A stretch of DNA of 64,000 nucleotides from contig JANXCT010000001.1 in NCBI GenBank assembly GCA_025059875.1, positions 1-64,000 of the forward strand, in the 5' to 3' direction. Below are positions 10,362-19,955 of this stretch, one piece after another; the stretch's first letter is position 1, and the number at the start of each line of letters is the position of its first letter. The notes below the pieces were generated by a model. It worked only from the letters and a program-made list of their open reading frames with translations, searched no databases and had not been told where the DNA came from. The position numbers and the translations under genes are program-made. The DNA comes from Candidatus Kapaibacterium sp. (lineage in GTDB: Bacteria; Bacteroidota; Ignavibacteria; Kapaibacteriales; HRBIN21).

Positions 10362-10736
10362 ATGGCCATGGAAGCACGTGCTGTGGCTCGGTACCTTCGC
10401 TGCTCGCCGCGGAAGATGCGACTCGTTGTGGACATGATTCGCTACAAAACCGCTGCAGAAGCACTGAGCCTGCTGCGTCTCTCTCCGAAGCGTGCAGCCC
10501 GATATGCCGAGAAGGTCCTACGGTCAGCGCTGGCAAACCTCGCCGCCCAACAGGACAACGTCTCTATTGACCCTGCCGATGTGGTCATCACTCGGGCATA
10601 CGTCGACCCAGGCCCAATGTTCAAGCGCATTCTCCCTGCACCTATGGGCCGGGCATACTGGATTCGTCGGCGGACGAATCATCTAACTCTCGTCGTGAAG
10701 CTCCTTAAGGATGTCTCAGTAGCACAGCGGTCGTAG
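10362..10736 (+). CDS. rplV: 50S ribosomal protein L22
   Basis: Its long beta hairpin lines the exit tunnel; 124 aa. Recognised from [19 protein letters not shown] (residues 7-25), the [12 protein letters not shown] helix and the hairpin region ending [16 protein letters not shown] second ATG two codons downstream (10368) is an equally possible start. Its stop is 2 bp before the rpsC GTG. Confidence 0.96.
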   Translation: MAMEARAVARYLRCSPRKMRLVVDMIRYKTAAEALSLLRLSPKRAARYAEKVLRSALANLAAQQDNVSIDPADVVITRAYVDPGPMFKRILPAPMGRAYWIRRRTNHLTLVVKLLKDVSVAQRS

Positions 10737-10738
10737 CC

Positions 10739-11395
10739 GTGGGACAGAAAGTCCATCCCATTGGATTTCGGCTCGGGATTACCCGGGAGTGGGACGCCTA
10801 CTGGTTCGACGAGAAGAAGTTCGCGGAGAAGCTCCATGAAGACATCCGGCTGCGCTCCTACCTCAAGCAGCGCCTCAAACATGCTGGCGTCTCACGGATC
10901 GTGATTGAACGCACTGGCAAAGCAATCACGATTACGATCCACAGCTCCCGCCCTGGTGTCATCATTGGGCGCTCAGGTAAGGACATTGCCCAGCTTGAGG
11001 AAGAGCTACGGCATCTGACAGGCGGGAAAGAGGTCCGAGTTCGAATTTCGGAGATCAAGCGTCCAGAACTTGACGCCCAGCTAGTAGCAGAAAACATTGC
11101 CCAGCAGATCGAGAACCGGATCTCTTTCCGCAGAGCTATGAAACAAGCTGTCGCAGCCGCCATGCGCATGGGTGCCGAAGGTATCCGTATCAAGTGCTCA
11201 GGCCGTCTCGGTGGTGCTGAGATGTCGCGAAAAGAACAGTACCTGGAAGGCCGTGTACCCCTCCAGACACTACGAGCCGACATCGACTATGGGTTTGCTA
11301 CTGCTTACACGATTTACGGCACTATTGGCGTCAAAGTATGGATTTGCCGTGGAGAAGTCTTACAGCGCCGTTCAGCTCGTGAGCGAGGGAGCTAA
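10739..11395 (+). CDS. rpsC: 30S ribosomal protein S3
   Basis: mRNA-entry protein of the 30S head with helicase activity; 218 aa. Begins [13 protein letters not shown] after a GTG start. The KH domain shows [19 protein letters not shown] (about 77-95), and the C-terminal domain [18 protein letters not shown] is the only start that keeps the conserved N-terminus. Confidence 0.97.
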   Translation: MGQKVHPIGFRLGITREWDAYWFDEKKFAEKLHEDIRLRSYLKQRLKHAGVSRIVIERTGKAITITIHSSRPGVIIGRSGKDIAQLEEELRHLTGGKEVRVRISEIKRPELDAQLVAENIAQQIENRISFRRAMKQAVAAAMRMGAEGIRIKCSGRLGGAEMSRKEQYLEGRVPLQTLRADIDYGFATAYTIYGTIGVKVWICRGEVLQRRSARERGS

Positions 11396-11398
11396 GCC

Positions 11399-11824
11399 AT
11401 GTTGATGCCACGACGACCGCGGTACCGGAAAACGCAGCGAGGGCGTGTCCGCGGCAAGAGCTTCCGTGGTGCCATCCTAGCATTCGGCTCCTACGGATTG
11501 AAAGCCATTGAGGGAGGCTGGGTAACCGCCCAGCAGTTGGAGGCCGCTCGTATTGCCATCAGCCGCCACCTAAAGCGAGGTGGGAAGATCTGGATTCGGG
11601 TCTTTCCCGATAAGCCCGTAACGAAAAAACCCTTAGAGACTCGCATGGGCGGTGGTAAAGGGAGTCCCGAGCTCTGGGTAGCTGTCGTCAAGCGCGGACG
11701 GATCCTGTTTGAGGTAGACGGTGTCTCTCGGGAAGCAGCCCACGAAGCACTACGGTTAGCTTCGCACAAGCTTCCGCTCAAGACGAAGGTCGTAGAACGA
11801 TTGGAGCTCGCAACGACGCCATGA
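11399..11824 (+). CDS. rplP: 50S ribosomal protein L16
   Basis: Binds near the A-site tRNA on the large subunit and organises its architecture; 141 aa. The family opening [10 protein letters not shown] fixes the start at 11399 (an internal ATG two codons later would remove it). Further signatures are [19 protein letters not shown] and [17 protein letters not shown]. Its stop overlaps the rpmC start as ATGA, the mark of translational coupling. Confidence 0.97.
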   Translation: MLMPRRPRYRKTQRGRVRGKSFRGAILAFGSYGLKAIEGGWVTAQQLEAARIAISRHLKRGGKIWIRVFPDKPVTKKPLETRMGGGKGSPELWVAVVKRGRILFEVDGVSREAAHEALRLASHKLPLKTKVVERLELATTP

Positions 11825-12024
11825 AACCCCGAAAAGCTGCAGAGCTTCGACAGCTCACCACAGAAGAGCTCCGCCAATTACTACGCGAAACGGAACGGAC
11901 CTTGCAGACGCTCCGCTTCCAACACGCCCTCAAGCAATTAGAAAATGTCGCTGCCCTTCGGACCCTGCGAAAAGACATCGCACGTATTAAAACCATCCTG
12001 CACGAACGTGGGGTTCATACATAA
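11821..12024 (+). CDS. rpmC: 50S ribosomal protein L29
   Basis: Small two-helix protein near the tunnel exit; 67 aa. It has the typical pattern of an N-terminal [14 protein letters not shown] helix, [10 protein letters not shown] in the middle and a C-terminal [14 protein letters not shown] helix. Overlaps rplP by 4 bp. Confidence 0.95.
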   Translation: MKPRKAAELRQLTTEELRQLLRETERTLQTLRFQHALKQLENVAALRTLRKDIARIKTILHERGVHT

Positions 12025-12044
12025 ACAAAGAAGAAGCCAAAGCT

Positions 12045-12416
12045 ATGGAACAGGCACTCCACATAGCAGAATCACCTGAACCGACGGTACTTAGTGAAGA
12101 ACACCCACAGGTAGCCCAACCCTCCCCCACACAGGCTAAGCGATACGGTAGGCGGAGGGTTCTGATCGGACGCGTAGTCAGTAACAAAGCGAACAAGACC
12201 ATCGTCGTCACGATCGAGCGCGATGTCATGCATCCGCTTTACAAGAAGACCTACAAGCGGACGACAAAGGTCATGGCTCACGACGAACATAATCAGTGCC
12301 AAATCGGCGACCTCGTCAAAGTCGTTGAGTGGCGTCCCTTAAGCCGGAGGAAGCGCTGGATGTTGGTAGAGATCTTGCAGCGGTCGCACCAACAGCCGAG
12401 TGCGGAGGAGCTATGA
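12045..12416 (+). CDS. rpsQ: 30S ribosomal protein S17 with N-terminal extension
   Basis: 16S-binding OB-fold protein. The family core runs from [20 protein letters not shown] (about residue 36) through [13 protein letters not shown] and [13 protein letters not shown]. The protein is 123 aa against about 85 in E. coli, because about 35 acidic and Pro-rich residues precede the core. No in-frame start lies closer to the core, and an AAGAAGAAG stretch sits upstream of the ATG, so the extension looks real. Stop overlaps rplN as ATGA. Confidence 0.94.
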   Translation: MEQALHIAESPEPTVLSEEHPQVAQPSPTQAKRYGRRRVLIGRVVSNKANKTIVVTIERDVMHPLYKKTYKRTTKVMAHDEHNQCQIGDLVKVVEWRPLSRRKRWMLVEILQRSHQQPSAEEL

Positions 12417-12781
12417 TCCAGCAGGAATCCAACTTGGTTGTGGCAGATAACTCTGGTGCAAAGGTTGTGCGGTGTATTCGTGTGCTCGGCGGCAGTAGCC
12501 GACGCTATGGGAGTGTTGGAGATGTGATCGTTGTGTCCATCAAATCCGCCGTTCCTCACTCGGGGGTCAAAAAGGGGGAGGTCCACAAAGCCGTCATTGT
12601 GCGTACGCGCAAGGAAATCCGCCGCAAGGACGGTACCTATGTTCGCTTTGACGATAATGCCGTGGTCCTCCTCACTCCCGCAGGTGAGCCCCGGGGTACC
12701 CGAGTCTTTGGCCCCGTGGCTCGAGAGCTGCGGGAGAAAAACTTCATGAAGATCATCTCGCTAGCCCCAGAAGTTGTCTAA
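12413..12781 (+). CDS. rplN: 50S ribosomal protein L14
   Basis: Intersubunit bridge protein; 122 aa, exactly the common length. Begins [17 protein letters not shown] and contains [23 protein letters not shown] and [14 protein letters not shown]. The ATG at 12413 overlaps the rpsQ stop (ATGA). The longer open frame to the left has no family residues and is not used. Confidence 0.97.
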   Translation: MIQQESNLVVADNSGAKVVRCIRVLGGSSRRYGSVGDVIVVSIKSAVPHSGVKKGEVHKAVIVRTRKEIRRKDGTYVRFDDNAVVLLTPAGEPRGTRVFGPVARELREKNFMKIISLAPEVV

Positions 12782-12798
12782 AGCCTGCAGACTGCACC

Positions 12799-13122
12799 AT
12801 GGCACTGAAGATCAAGCGAGGAGACACAGTCATGGTGATCGCCGGAAACGACAAAGGCAAAATCGGCAAAGTGCTAGCAGTCTATCCCAAGAAGATGCGA
12901 GTCCTCGTAGAGGGAGTCAACGTGCGCAAAAAGCACGTACGGCCTAGCCCACGATACCCGCAGGGCGGGATCATCAGCAAAGAAATGCCTATCCATTACT
13001 CCAACGTCATGTTGGTAGACAGCAACGGCCGCCCTACGCGGGTCAGTATCCGACGAGTGGAACGCGATGGCAAAATCGTTCGAGTCCGAATAGCGAAGAC
13101 CACAGGCGAGGAAATTCCGTAG
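12799..13122 (+). CDS. rplX: 50S ribosomal protein L24
   Basis: Assembly initiator of the large subunit; 107 aa. KOW motif at the N-terminus ([21 protein letters not shown], beginning near residue 6), then [10 protein letters not shown] and [17 protein letters not shown]. Standard spc-cluster position, 17 bp after rplN. Confidence 0.96.
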   Translation: MALKIKRGDTVMVIAGNDKGKIGKVLAVYPKKMRVLVEGVNVRKKHVRPSPRYPQGGIISKEMPIHYSNVMLVDSNGRPTRVSIRRVERDGKIVRVRIAKTTGEEIP

Positions 13123-13131
13123 AGCGGGACC

Positions 13132-13755
13132 ATGGCACGTGTGAAGCGGAAGGTGATTGAGTTCAAACCTGAAGGGCCACGATTGGAAGAGTATACCGGT
13201 CCAGTCCCCCCACCGCGGTTGTGGCTGTACTACAAGGAGCACATCGTGCCTACTCTGATGAAGCGCTTCGGCTACCGATCTGTCATGCAGGTGCCGAGGC
13301 TAGAGAAGATTGTCATCAACATGGGAGTAGGACGTGCCACGCAGGACATCCGAATCCTGCAGGAGGCCTTCAATCATCTGGAGCTCATAGCTGGTCAGCG
13401 CCCGGTAGTTACGTACGCTCGGAAATCCATCGCAAACTTCAAGCTACGTGCCGGAATGCCGATCGGCTGCATGGTAACTCTGCGGCGTGCCCGAATGTAC
13501 GAGTTTTTGGATCGCTTCATCAACATCGCTGTCCCTCGCATCCGAGACTTTCGTGGCTTCCCTGACCGAAGCTTTGACGGGCGCGGTAACTACACTGTCG
13601 GCATCAAAGAGCAGATCATCTTTCCAGAGATTGACGTGGACAAAGTCAACCACATTCTCGGCATGGACATTACGTTCGTCACAACGGCACCAACTGACGA
13701 AGAAGCGTATGTCTTGCTCAGTGAATTCGGCTTCCCGTTCCAAAAGCGTAGCTGA
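13132..13755 (+). CDS. rplE: 50S ribosomal protein L5 with N-terminal extension
   Basis: 5S rRNA-binding protein of the central protuberance; 207 aa against about 180 typical. The core starts around residue 36 ([14 protein letters not shown]) and continues with [28 protein letters not shown] and the C-terminal [22 protein letters not shown]. About 25-30 basic and Pro-rich residues precede it. No closer start is evident. Confidence 0.96.
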   Translation: MARVKRKVIEFKPEGPRLEEYTGPVPPPRLWLYYKEHIVPTLMKRFGYRSVMQVPRLEKIVINMGVGRATQDIRILQEAFNHLELIAGQRPVVTYARKSIANFKLRAGMPIGCMVTLRRARMYEFLDRFINIAVPRIRDFRGFPDRSFDGRGNYTVGIKEQIIFPEIDVDKVNHILGMDITFVTTAPTDEEAYVLLSEFGFPFQKRS

Positions 13756-13760
13756 AGACC

Positions 13761-14030
13761 ATGGCCAAGACTAGTGTGGTAGCACGCAACGAAAGGCGTC
13801 GACGCTTAGTTCAAAAGTATGCTGCCCTTCGAGAGCAGCTCAAGCGTGAGGGTCGGTGGGAAGAACTCCACAAGCTACCCCGGAATTCCTCTCCTGTCCG
13901 CCTTCGGAACCGCTGTTTCGTAACAGGCCGCGGGCGAGCCGTCTACCGTAAGTTCGGCCTATGCCGTATTGTCTTGCGGCAGTTAGCTCTGGAGGGTAAG
14001 ATTCCTGGAGTCCGTAAGGCAAGCTGGTAG
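13761..14030 (+). CDS. rpsN: 30S ribosomal protein S14, zinc-free long form
   Basis: 30S head protein; 89 aa, the long form. Contains [23 protein letters not shown] and ends RKASW. The paired CxxC of the short zinc-binding form is absent (only two isolated Cys), so this is the C-minus type that works without zinc. Five bp after rplE. Confidence 0.96.
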   Translation: MAKTSVVARNERRRRLVQKYAALREQLKREGRWEELHKLPRNSSPVRLRNRCFVTGRGRAVYRKFGLCRIVLRQLALEGKIPGVRKASW

Positions 14031-14041
14031 CTACAAGCACT

Positions 14042-14440
14042 ATGGCCGTTGTTAGCGACACCATTGGTGATTTCTTGACGCGCATCCGAAACGCATATTC
14101 GGCACGGCATCGCACAGTGGAGTGCCCTGCAAGTCGTCTAAAGATTGCAATTGCAGCTATCCTGAAAGAGCGGGGCTACATTGGTGACTACGAGTACATT
14201 GAGGACGGTAAACAGGGTATTCTCCGCCTGACCCTCCGGTACGTGAACGGTCGTCCCGCACTGCGAGAAATCGTTCGGGTCAGCAAACCAGGCCGTCGCA
14301 TCTACGCCGGTGTTAAAGAGTTACCACGCGTCTACAACGGGCTTGGAATAGCTATCGTTTCAACGTCCCGTGGCGTTATGACCGATGCAGAAGCCCGCCG
14401 GTTGGGCATCGGCGGAGAGGTCATTTGTAAGGTGTTTTGA
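14042..14440 (+). CDS. rpsH: 30S ribosomal protein S8
   Basis: Binds the central domain of 16S and in E. coli represses the spc operon; 132 aa. Starts with [19 protein letters not shown], then [19 protein letters not shown], and has the C-terminal [20 protein letters not shown] signature. Eleven bp after rpsN. Confidence 0.97.
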   Translation: MAVVSDTIGDFLTRIRNAYSARHRTVECPASRLKIAIAAILKERGYIGDYEYIEDGKQGILRLTLRYVNGRPALREIVRVSKPGRRIYAGVKELPRVYNGLGIAIVSTSRGVMTDAEARRLGIGGEVICKVF

Positions 14441-14452
14441 GAAGCCTTAGCC

Positions 14453-14995
14453 ATGTCGCGGATTGGTAAGAAACCGCTTCCTGTACCTGAGGGCGTGCAG
14501 GTAGAGATCCTCTCTGACTCACTGCGAATCCGTGGCCCCAAAGGGGAGCTACGGGTTCCACTACCATCTGGGATTCAATGCGACTACTGGGATGGAAAGC
14601 TCTACTTTTCGCGCCAAAGTGACGAGAAGAAGGTCAAGGCTGCTCATGGCTTGGCCCGAGCTCTGGCAGCTTCAGCTGTCCAAGGGGTAACAACTGGCTT
14701 CACACGAACGCTCCAGATAGAGGGTATCGGCTACCGTGCAGAGCTGCGAGGACAGAACCGGTTGCTGTTGACTATTGGTTACTCCCACCCGGTCCTCTTC
14801 ATCCCACCAGAAGGCATCTCGATAGCGGTCCCAGCACCAAATGTCATCCAGGTGTCTGGTATTGATAAACAGCTCGTAGGGGAAGTCGCTGCGCGCATCC
14901 GTGCTATCCGCCCGCCTGAGCCATACAAAGGCAAAGGAATCCGCTATGAAGGTGAATACATCAGACGGAAGGCAGGTAAGGCAGCAGGTCGGTAA
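14453..14995 (+). CDS. rplF: 50S ribosomal protein L6
   Basis: Lies near the factor-binding site at the base of the L7/L12 stalk; 180 aa. MSRIGKKPLPVPEGV opening, GVTTGFTRTLQIEGIGYRAE in the first domain and RPPEPYKGKGIRYEGEYIRRK at the C-terminus. Typical length and position. Confidence 0.97.
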   Translation: MSRIGKKPLPVPEGVQVEILSDSLRIRGPKGELRVPLPSGIQCDYWDGKLYFSRQSDEKKVKAAHGLARALAASAVQGVTTGFTRTLQIEGIGYRAELRGQNRLLLTIGYSHPVLFIPPEGISIAVPAPNVIQVSGIDKQLVGEVAARIRAIRPPEPYKGKGIRYEGEYIRRKAGKAAGR

Positions 14996-15006
14996 GTAAC
15001 TGAGCC

Positions 15007-15387
15007 ATGGACATTCGGTGCCAGCAGAAGAAGAAGCAGAAGAGGCGCCTGCGGCGCAAACTACGGGTGCGGAAGAAGGTCTCTGGAACCTCGGAGCGGC
15101 CACGGCTAACGGTCTACCGTAGTCTCAAGCACATCTACGCGCAGATCATCGACGACACTCGGGGCCACACGTTGGTTTCGGCCTCCACTATAGATCGACA
15201 GCTCCGAGCAGAAGTCTCATCTGTGCGTCCAAAAGTAGCTCAAGCGCAAATAGTAGGACGTGCCTTAGCTGAACGGGCCCTGAAAGCTGGCATTCGTACT
15301 GTTGTCTTCGACCGCAACGGCTACAAGTACCATGGTCGAATCAAAGCGCTAGCCGAAGCCGCCCGTCAAGCAGGATTGCAGTTCTAA
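15007..15387 (+). CDS. rplR: 50S ribosomal protein L18
   Basis: Binds 5S rRNA with L5; 126 aa. The [20 protein letters not shown] segment, [12 protein letters not shown] and the ending [21 protein letters not shown] are diagnostic. The first 25 residues are very basic, as usual for RNA-binding tails. Confidence 0.96.
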   Translation: MDIRCQQKKKQKRRLRRKLRVRKKVSGTSERPRLTVYRSLKHIYAQIIDDTRGHTLVSASTIDRQLRAEVSSVRPKVAQAQIVGRALAERALKAGIRTVVFDRNGYKYHGRIKALAEAARQAGLQF

Positions 15388-15415
15388 CAGTTGGACATGC
15401 TCAGCAAACACAGCG

Positions 15416-15982
15416 ATGGGACGCTTCATTAAAACTCCAAGGCTCCGTATACCGACGGAACTGGAGCTCAAGGAGAAGCTAGTGTACGTTGGTCGGACAG
15501 CAAAAGTTGTTGCCGGAGGACGTCGCTTCAGCTTCACTGCCCTTGTCGTCGTCGGTGACGGTAAGGGGCACGTAGGGTTCGGGATGGGAAAGGCAGGTGA
15601 AGTTACAGATGCTGTTGCTAAGGCGACAGAAGCCGCCCGGAAAAGCATCATCAAGGTCCAACTCTCCGGGAGCACGATTCCACACGAAGTCTACGCCAAG
15701 TACAAGGCCGCTAAAGTACTGTTGCGTCCGGCTGCCCGAGGTACAGGTGTAATTGCCGCAGGTGGGGTCAGGGCTGTGTTAGAGCTAGCTGGAGTACAGG
15801 ATGTGCTGACGAAGTGTCTCGGCTCAACAAACCCCCACAATGTCGTCAAGGCAACCCTTAAGGCTCTCATGATGTTAGAGGACGCCCACTCTGTGGCACG
15901 ACGCCTTGGGATACCGGTTGAGAAGTTACTCCATAGTCGAGGCCGTGATGGGAGTCAAGCTCAAGATAACGCAGGTGCGTAG
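15416..15982 (+). CDS. rpsE: 30S ribosomal protein S5
   Basis: mRNA-entry and fidelity protein of the 30S body; 188 aa. Carries [37 protein letters not shown] and the C-terminal [19 protein letters not shown]. The last 35 bp overlap the rpmD start. Confidence 0.97.
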   Translation: MGRFIKTPRLRIPTELELKEKLVYVGRTAKVVAGGRRFSFTALVVVGDGKGHVGFGMGKAGEVTDAVAKATEAARKSIIKVQLSGSTIPHEVYAKYKAAKVLLRPAARGTGVIAAGGVRAVLELAGVQDVLTKCLGSTNPHNVVKATLKALMMLEDAHSVARRLGIPVEKLLHSRGRDGSQAQDNAGA

Positions 15983-16145
15983 TATCATCGGCGCGAATGA
16001 AAAACAGAAGCGTACAATCCGGGCCTTGGGACTGGGACGTCCCAACTGGAGTGTCGTGCAACCGAAGAATCCTCAAATTGAGGGTATGATTGCCGTAGTG
16101 AAGCATCTGGTGCGAGTGGAGGAGGTTAAGGAGGGAACAGAATGA
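15948..16145 (+). CDS. rpmD: 50S ribosomal protein L30
   Basis: Small large-subunit protein; 65 aa from the ATG at 15948. [12 protein letters not shown] at the start, then [18 protein letters not shown] and the C-terminal [14 protein letters not shown]. The start lies within rpsE in another frame; longer upstream starts carry no family residues. Stop overlaps rplO (ATGA). Confidence 0.95.
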   Translation: MGVKLKITQVRSIIGANEKQKRTIRALGLGRPNWSVVQPKNPQIEGMIAVVKHLVRVEEVKEGTE

Positions 16146-16618
16146 CAGCTCTCCATATCGGCTCCCTTCGCCCAGCACACGGATCGCGCAAGCGCCCAAA
16201 GCGCGTCGGACGCGGCGTCGGCTCTGGACACGGCCGGACAGCAACGCGAGGACACAAAGGGCACAAATCTCGGTCCGGCTTCTCGCAGCCTCCAGGCTTC
16301 GAGGGCGGGCAGATGCCCTTGCACCGTCGGGTGCCGAAGCGTGGCTTCCGCAACCCGCTACGCATGGAGTACCAGGAGGTCAACGTCGGACGGTTGCAGG
16401 AGCTCGTGGATCAGGGGCGCCTGAGCCCAGGAACTGTTGTTACCCCGGAACTGCTCTACGAGCTCCGTATCATACGCAGTAGGAGGCCTGTCAAAATTCT
16501 AGGCGATGGCGAGCTACAGACGGCCTTGGAAGTACATGCCCACCACTTTTCTGCAACTGCCCAACAGAAAATTATGTCGGCCGGCGGAAAGGTAGTCCTC
16601 CATGGCACGGTTCGTTGA
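16142..16618 (+). CDS. rplO: 50S ribosomal protein L15
   Basis: Late-assembly large-subunit protein; 158 aa. The Gly/Arg-rich N-terminal stretch ([21 protein letters not shown], starting near residue 20), [17 protein letters not shown] and the C-terminal [14 protein letters not shown] mark the family. Overlaps rpmD by 4 bp and secY by 17 bp. Confidence 0.96.
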   Translation: MTALHIGSLRPAHGSRKRPKRVGRGVGSGHGRTATRGHKGHKSRSGFSQPPGFEGGQMPLHRRVPKRGFRNPLRMEYQEVNVGRLQELVDQGRLSPGTVVTPELLYELRIIRSRRPVKILGDGELQTALEVHAHHFSATAQQKIMSAGGKVVLHGTVR

Positions 16619-17957
16619 GACACTGCGGAATATCTGGCATATCGAAGAGCTACGCCAGCGCATTCTCTTCACGCTAGGGGTTCTCATCGTTGTTCGTATA
16701 GGCAGCCATATCACGCTGCCAGGCATTGATGTCCAAGCCCTCCAGCAGGTTGCTGGACTGGGCATGGATAATACCCTCTTTGGGCTCTACGACCTCTTTG
16801 TTGGGGGAGCCTTCTCGAATGCCGCTGTCTTCGCTCTCGGCATCATGCCGTACATCTCTGCCTCAATTATCCTTCAGTTGGCTGCGGTCGTCATCCCAGA
16901 AGTCCAGCGTCTCCAGCGTGAAGGCGAAGAGGGACGTCGCAAAATCAACCAGTATACCCGTGTCTTGACGGTCTTCATCGCCGCTCTACAGGCATGGGGT
17001 GTCAGCATCAAGTTATCTAGCATGCAGGTACCCAATGGCGGCCCTGTCGTTCCCCATCCAGGAATCGGCTTCACTCTCAGCGCCATCGTGTTCATGACTG
17101 CTGGGACCATCTTCCTTATGTGGCTCGGGGAACAGATTACAGAGCGGGGAATTGGCAACGGCATCTCGCTGATCCTCTTCATCGGGATTATTGCTGCACT
17201 ACCGGTGGCAATTGCCCAGGAAATCCAGCTTATCAGCGTCGGCTCTCGACTGTGGGTAACTGACATCATCCTCTTGGCCCTGTTGGCTGGGATTGTAACG
17301 GCTGTGGTCTACGTTACCCAAGGTATTCGACGCATCCCTGTGCAGTATGCCCGCCGCGTAGTAGGCCGCAAGGTATACGGCGGGACAACCCAATATCTGC
17401 CCCTACGTGTCAATTCCGCAGGCGTAATGCCGATCGTGTTTGCACAGGCAATCCTCTTCATCCCTGCGACCATCTACACCTTCTTCCCCGAAAGCCGACT
17501 CTTGGAAACTCTTGCTGCTCTGTTCAGTGAGCGCTCCTTCCTGTATGCAATCCTGTACAGTGTCATGATCATCTTCTTCGCCTACTTCTACACGGCCATT
17601 GTGTTCAACCCACGGGAGGTTGCAGACACAATCAAGAAGCAAGGCGGCTTCATTCCTGGCATTCGTCCAGGAGCCCCAACTGCTGAGTACATAGACCGAG
17701 TCCTAACGAGGATCACGTTGCCGGGAGCGCTCTTCCTGGCTGTTGTAGCCATCCTCCCGGTCTTTGTACACAATGTGCTGAGTGTCCCCTCTGAGTTAGC
17801 CTCATTCTTTGGAGGGACAAGTCTCCTCATCATCGTTGGGGTTGCCCTCGATACACTGCAGCAGATTGAGTCACATCTACTCATGCGACACTACGACGGA
17901 TTCATGAAGAGTGGCCGGCTCCGAGGCCGAGGCGTCGGCGTAGTCCGTGGCTACTGA
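16602..17957 (+). CDS. secY: Sec translocase channel subunit SecY
   Basis: Forms the protein-conducting channel of the inner membrane with SecE and SecG; 451 aa with ten predicted membrane segments. Recognised by DNTLFGLYDLFVGGAFSNA, the FALGIMPYISASIILQL segment, QYTRVLTV, GNGISLILFIGI, and the cytoplasmic loops containing RRIPVQYARRVVG and NPREVADTIKKQGGFIPGIRPG. Starts inside rplO and ends as TGATG with map, so it is translated within the spc operon. Confidence 0.98.
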   Translation: MARFVETLRNIWHIEELRQRILFTLGVLIVVRIGSHITLPGIDVQALQQVAGLGMDNTLFGLYDLFVGGAFSNAAVFALGIMPYISASIILQLAAVVIPEVQRLQREGEEGRRKINQYTRVLTVFIAALQAWGVSIKLSSMQVPNGGPVVPHPGIGFTLSAIVFMTAGTIFLMWLGEQITERGIGNGISLILFIGIIAALPVAIAQEIQLISVGSRLWVTDIILLALLAGIVTAVVYVTQGIRRIPVQYARRVVGRKVYGGTTQYLPLRVNSAGVMPIVFAQAILFIPATIYTFFPESRLLETLAALFSERSFLYAILYSVMIIFFAYFYTAIVFNPREVADTIKKQGGFIPGIRPGAPTAEYIDRVLTRITLPGALFLAVVAILPVFVHNVLSVPSELASFFGGTSLLIIVGVALDTLQQIESHLLMRHYDGFMKSGRLRGRGVGVVRGY

Positions 17958-18739
17958 TGAGGTCTTTCCCGGCAATATTGACCTCCAGGTACCAAGGCCT
18001 AGAGCAGGCAGCCCACGTACTCTCCACCGTGCTACAGCAGATCCGCAAAGAGCTTCATCCAGGAAAAAGCACGCTAGAACTGGACCAGCTTGCGGAAGAG
18101 CTAATACGCTCTCAGGGCGCAGAACCCGCCTTCAAGGGGTACGTAGTAGAAGGACGTCGCTACCACTATACCCTCTGCATCTCGATCGACCACGAGGTCG
18201 TACACGGAATGCCAAGCGCTGAACGGCGACTTCAAGAAGGGCAGCTCGTTTCCATAGACTGCGGAGTCCGAAAGGGAAGCTACTACGCCGACGCTGCCTT
18301 CACCGTTGGGATTGGCTCCATCTCCGCAGAGGCAGAGTGCCTTCTCAAAGTGACGGAGGAGGCTTTATGGTTAGGGATAGAGCAAGCAACGCCAGGCAAC
18401 CGCGTCTACGATATCGCGGCTGCAATTCAGCAGCACGTCGAGCGTCACAATTGCTCCGTCATACGGGAGCTTACGGGCCATGGGATTGGTCGGCGCCTCC
18501 ATGAGGCACCATCAATCCCAAACTTTGTCCCAACAGGCAACCTACGGTGGCGCTTCCCGAACGAGCGTCTGCGTTCGGGCCAAGCGATCGCCATCGAACC
18601 TATGGTTGCTGTAGGCCTACCCGATGTTCGTGTTGCTGCCGATGGATGGACTGTCTACACTGCTGATGGCTCATTGGCGGCACACTTCGAACATACTGTC
18701 CTGGTAGCGTCGCCCCCAATCGTTTTGACTCACTGGTAA
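17957..18739 (+). CDS. map: methionine aminopeptidase type I
   Basis: Removes the N-terminal Met from new proteins; 260 aa, pita-bread fold. All metal and active-site residues can be placed: the His of DHEVVHGMP, the two Asp of SIDCGVRKGSYYADAAF, the His of TGHGIG, the Glu of AIEPM and the Glu of FEHTVLV. Overlaps the secY stop by one base. Between secY and infA, as in many bacteria. Confidence 0.96.
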   Translation: MRSFPAILTSRYQGLEQAAHVLSTVLQQIRKELHPGKSTLELDQLAEELIRSQGAEPAFKGYVVEGRRYHYTLCISIDHEVVHGMPSAERRLQEGQLVSIDCGVRKGSYYADAAFTVGIGSISAEAECLLKVTEEALWLGIEQATPGNRVYDIAAAIQQHVERHNCSVIRELTGHGIGRRLHEAPSIPNFVPTGNLRWRFPNERLRSGQAIAIEPMVAVGLPDVRVAADGWTVYTADGSLAAHFEHTVLVASPPIVLTHW

Positions 18740-18742
18740 GTC

Positions 18743-18961
18743 ATGCCGAAGGAACAGCCGATCCGTGTTGACGGTGTTGTCGAAGAGACGTTGCCAGGAA
18801 CACAGTTCGTTGTCAGGTTGGACAACGGTCATAAAGTGATTGCCCACATCTCTGGCAAGATGCGACTGCACTACATCAAGATCCTGCCAGGAGACCGTGT
18901 CACACTGGAGCTATCCCCCTACGACTTGACGAAGGGACGCATCATCTACCGGTACAAGTAG
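18743..18961 (+). CDS. infA: translation initiation factor IF-1
   Basis: Blocks the A site during initiation with IF-2 and IF-3; 72 aa OB fold of standard length. Contains [37 protein letters not shown] and the C-terminal [12 protein letters not shown]. Three bp after map. Confidence 0.97.
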   Translation: MPKEQPIRVDGVVEETLPGTQFVVRLDNGHKVIAHISGKMRLHYIKILPGDRVTLELSPYDLTKGRIIYRYK

Positions 18962-18984
18962 GAACAGGGTCCGAGTAAGTGACC

Positions 18985-19101
18985 ATGAAGGTTCAAGCTT
19001 CCGTCAAGCGCCGCAGTCCCGACGACAAGGTTGTGCGCCGGAAGGGGCGCATCTACATCATCAACAAGAAGAACCCACGCTTCAAACAGCGGCAAGGTTG
19101 A
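18985..19101 (+). CDS. rpmJ: 50S ribosomal protein L36, zinc-free form
   Basis: A 38-aa protein. It starts [20 protein letters not shown] and ends [13 protein letters not shown], which fixes the family. The zinc ligands of the usual form are missing: there is no Cys at all, and Asp stands where the Cys pair would be. Sits between infA and rpsM as in the alpha operon of related bacteria. Confidence 0.96.
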   Translation: MKVQASVKRRSPDDKVVRRKGRIYIINKKNPRFKQRQG

Positions 19102-19124
19102 GCTACTGAGGGAAGGGGACACTG

Positions 19125-19502
19125 ATGGCACGCATCGCTGGAGTCGATCTGCCGAAGAATAAGCGAGGCTTCATCGCACTGACCTACATCTACGGTATTG
19201 GCCGGACACGGGCGTTAGAGGTATTGCATCGAGCGAACGTGGACCCGATGAAGAAGGTTATGGAGTGGACCGACGAAGAAATCGCCCGTCTTCGCTCGGT
19301 CATCCAGGATTACAAAGTAGAAGGGCAGCTCCGAAGCGAAGTCCAAATGAACATCAAGCGTCTCATAGACATCGGCTGCTATCGCGGTCTCCGCCACCGG
19401 ATGGGGCTGCCCGTCCGAGGACAGCGTACGCGCACAAATGCCCGAACTCGTAAAGGGAAGCGGAAGACGGTCGCTGGAAAGAAGAAGGCCGTCAAGAAGT
19501 AG
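19125..19502 (+). CDS. rpsM: 30S ribosomal protein S13
   Basis: Head protein contacting P-site tRNA and bridging to the 50S; 125 aa. [25 protein letters not shown] opens the protein (split helix-two-turn-helix), and the C-terminal basic tail has [20 protein letters not shown]. Twenty-three bp after rpmJ. Confidence 0.97.
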   Translation: MARIAGVDLPKNKRGFIALTYIYGIGRTRALEVLHRANVDPMKKVMEWTDEEIARLRSVIQDYKVEGQLRSEVQMNIKRLIDIGCYRGLRHRMGLPVRGQRTRTNARTRKGKRKTVAGKKKAVKK

Positions 19503-19525
19503 TATCATCAGCACGGGAACGGGAC

Positions 19526-19915
19526 ATGCCTGCTCCAAAGGGCAAGCGCACAAAGAAAAAGACTGTTACCGACACCCACGGTCGGGTCTATATCCAGGCT
19601 ACGTTCAACAACACCATCGTCACGGTTACCGACCCTTACGGCAATGTCCTCACTTGGTCCTCTGGAGGACGAGTCGGATTTCGGGGGACCAAGAAGAGTA
19701 CCCCCTATGCAGCGCAGTTGGCAGCGGAGCGCGCAGCTAAGGAAGCTTACGACATGGGCCTCCGGAAGGTAGATGTCATCGTCAAAGGGCCTGGGGCTGG
19801 TCGGGAATCTGCTATCCGAGCAGTCGCTCAGGCTGGCCTAGAGATCCTCTCGATTGTGGATGCTACTCCAATCCCCCACAACGGCTGCCGGCCACCGAAG
19901 CGGCGGCGCGTCTAA
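19526..19915 (+). CDS. rpsK: 30S ribosomal protein S11
   Basis: Platform protein lining the mRNA exit; 129 aa. [23 protein letters not shown], the [15 protein letters not shown] segment and the C-terminal [16 protein letters not shown] are diagnostic. Followed after 34-40 bp by rpoA; rpsD, usually found between them, is not here. Confidence 0.97.
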   Translation: MPAPKGKRTKKKTVTDTHGRVYIQATFNNTIVTVTDPYGNVLTWSSGGRVGFRGTKKSTPYAAQLAAERAAKEAYDMGLRKVDVIVKGPGAGRESAIRAVAQAGLEILSIVDATPIPHNGCRPPKRRRV

Positions 19916-19955
19916 CGTCTAACGTGATAAGGTACCACTAACCCCCCTCGTGGCA

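Noticed and set aside
12329-12412. Longer N-terminus for L14
   Set aside because: The added residues are an out-of-phase reading of rpsQ; the family starts at 12413.
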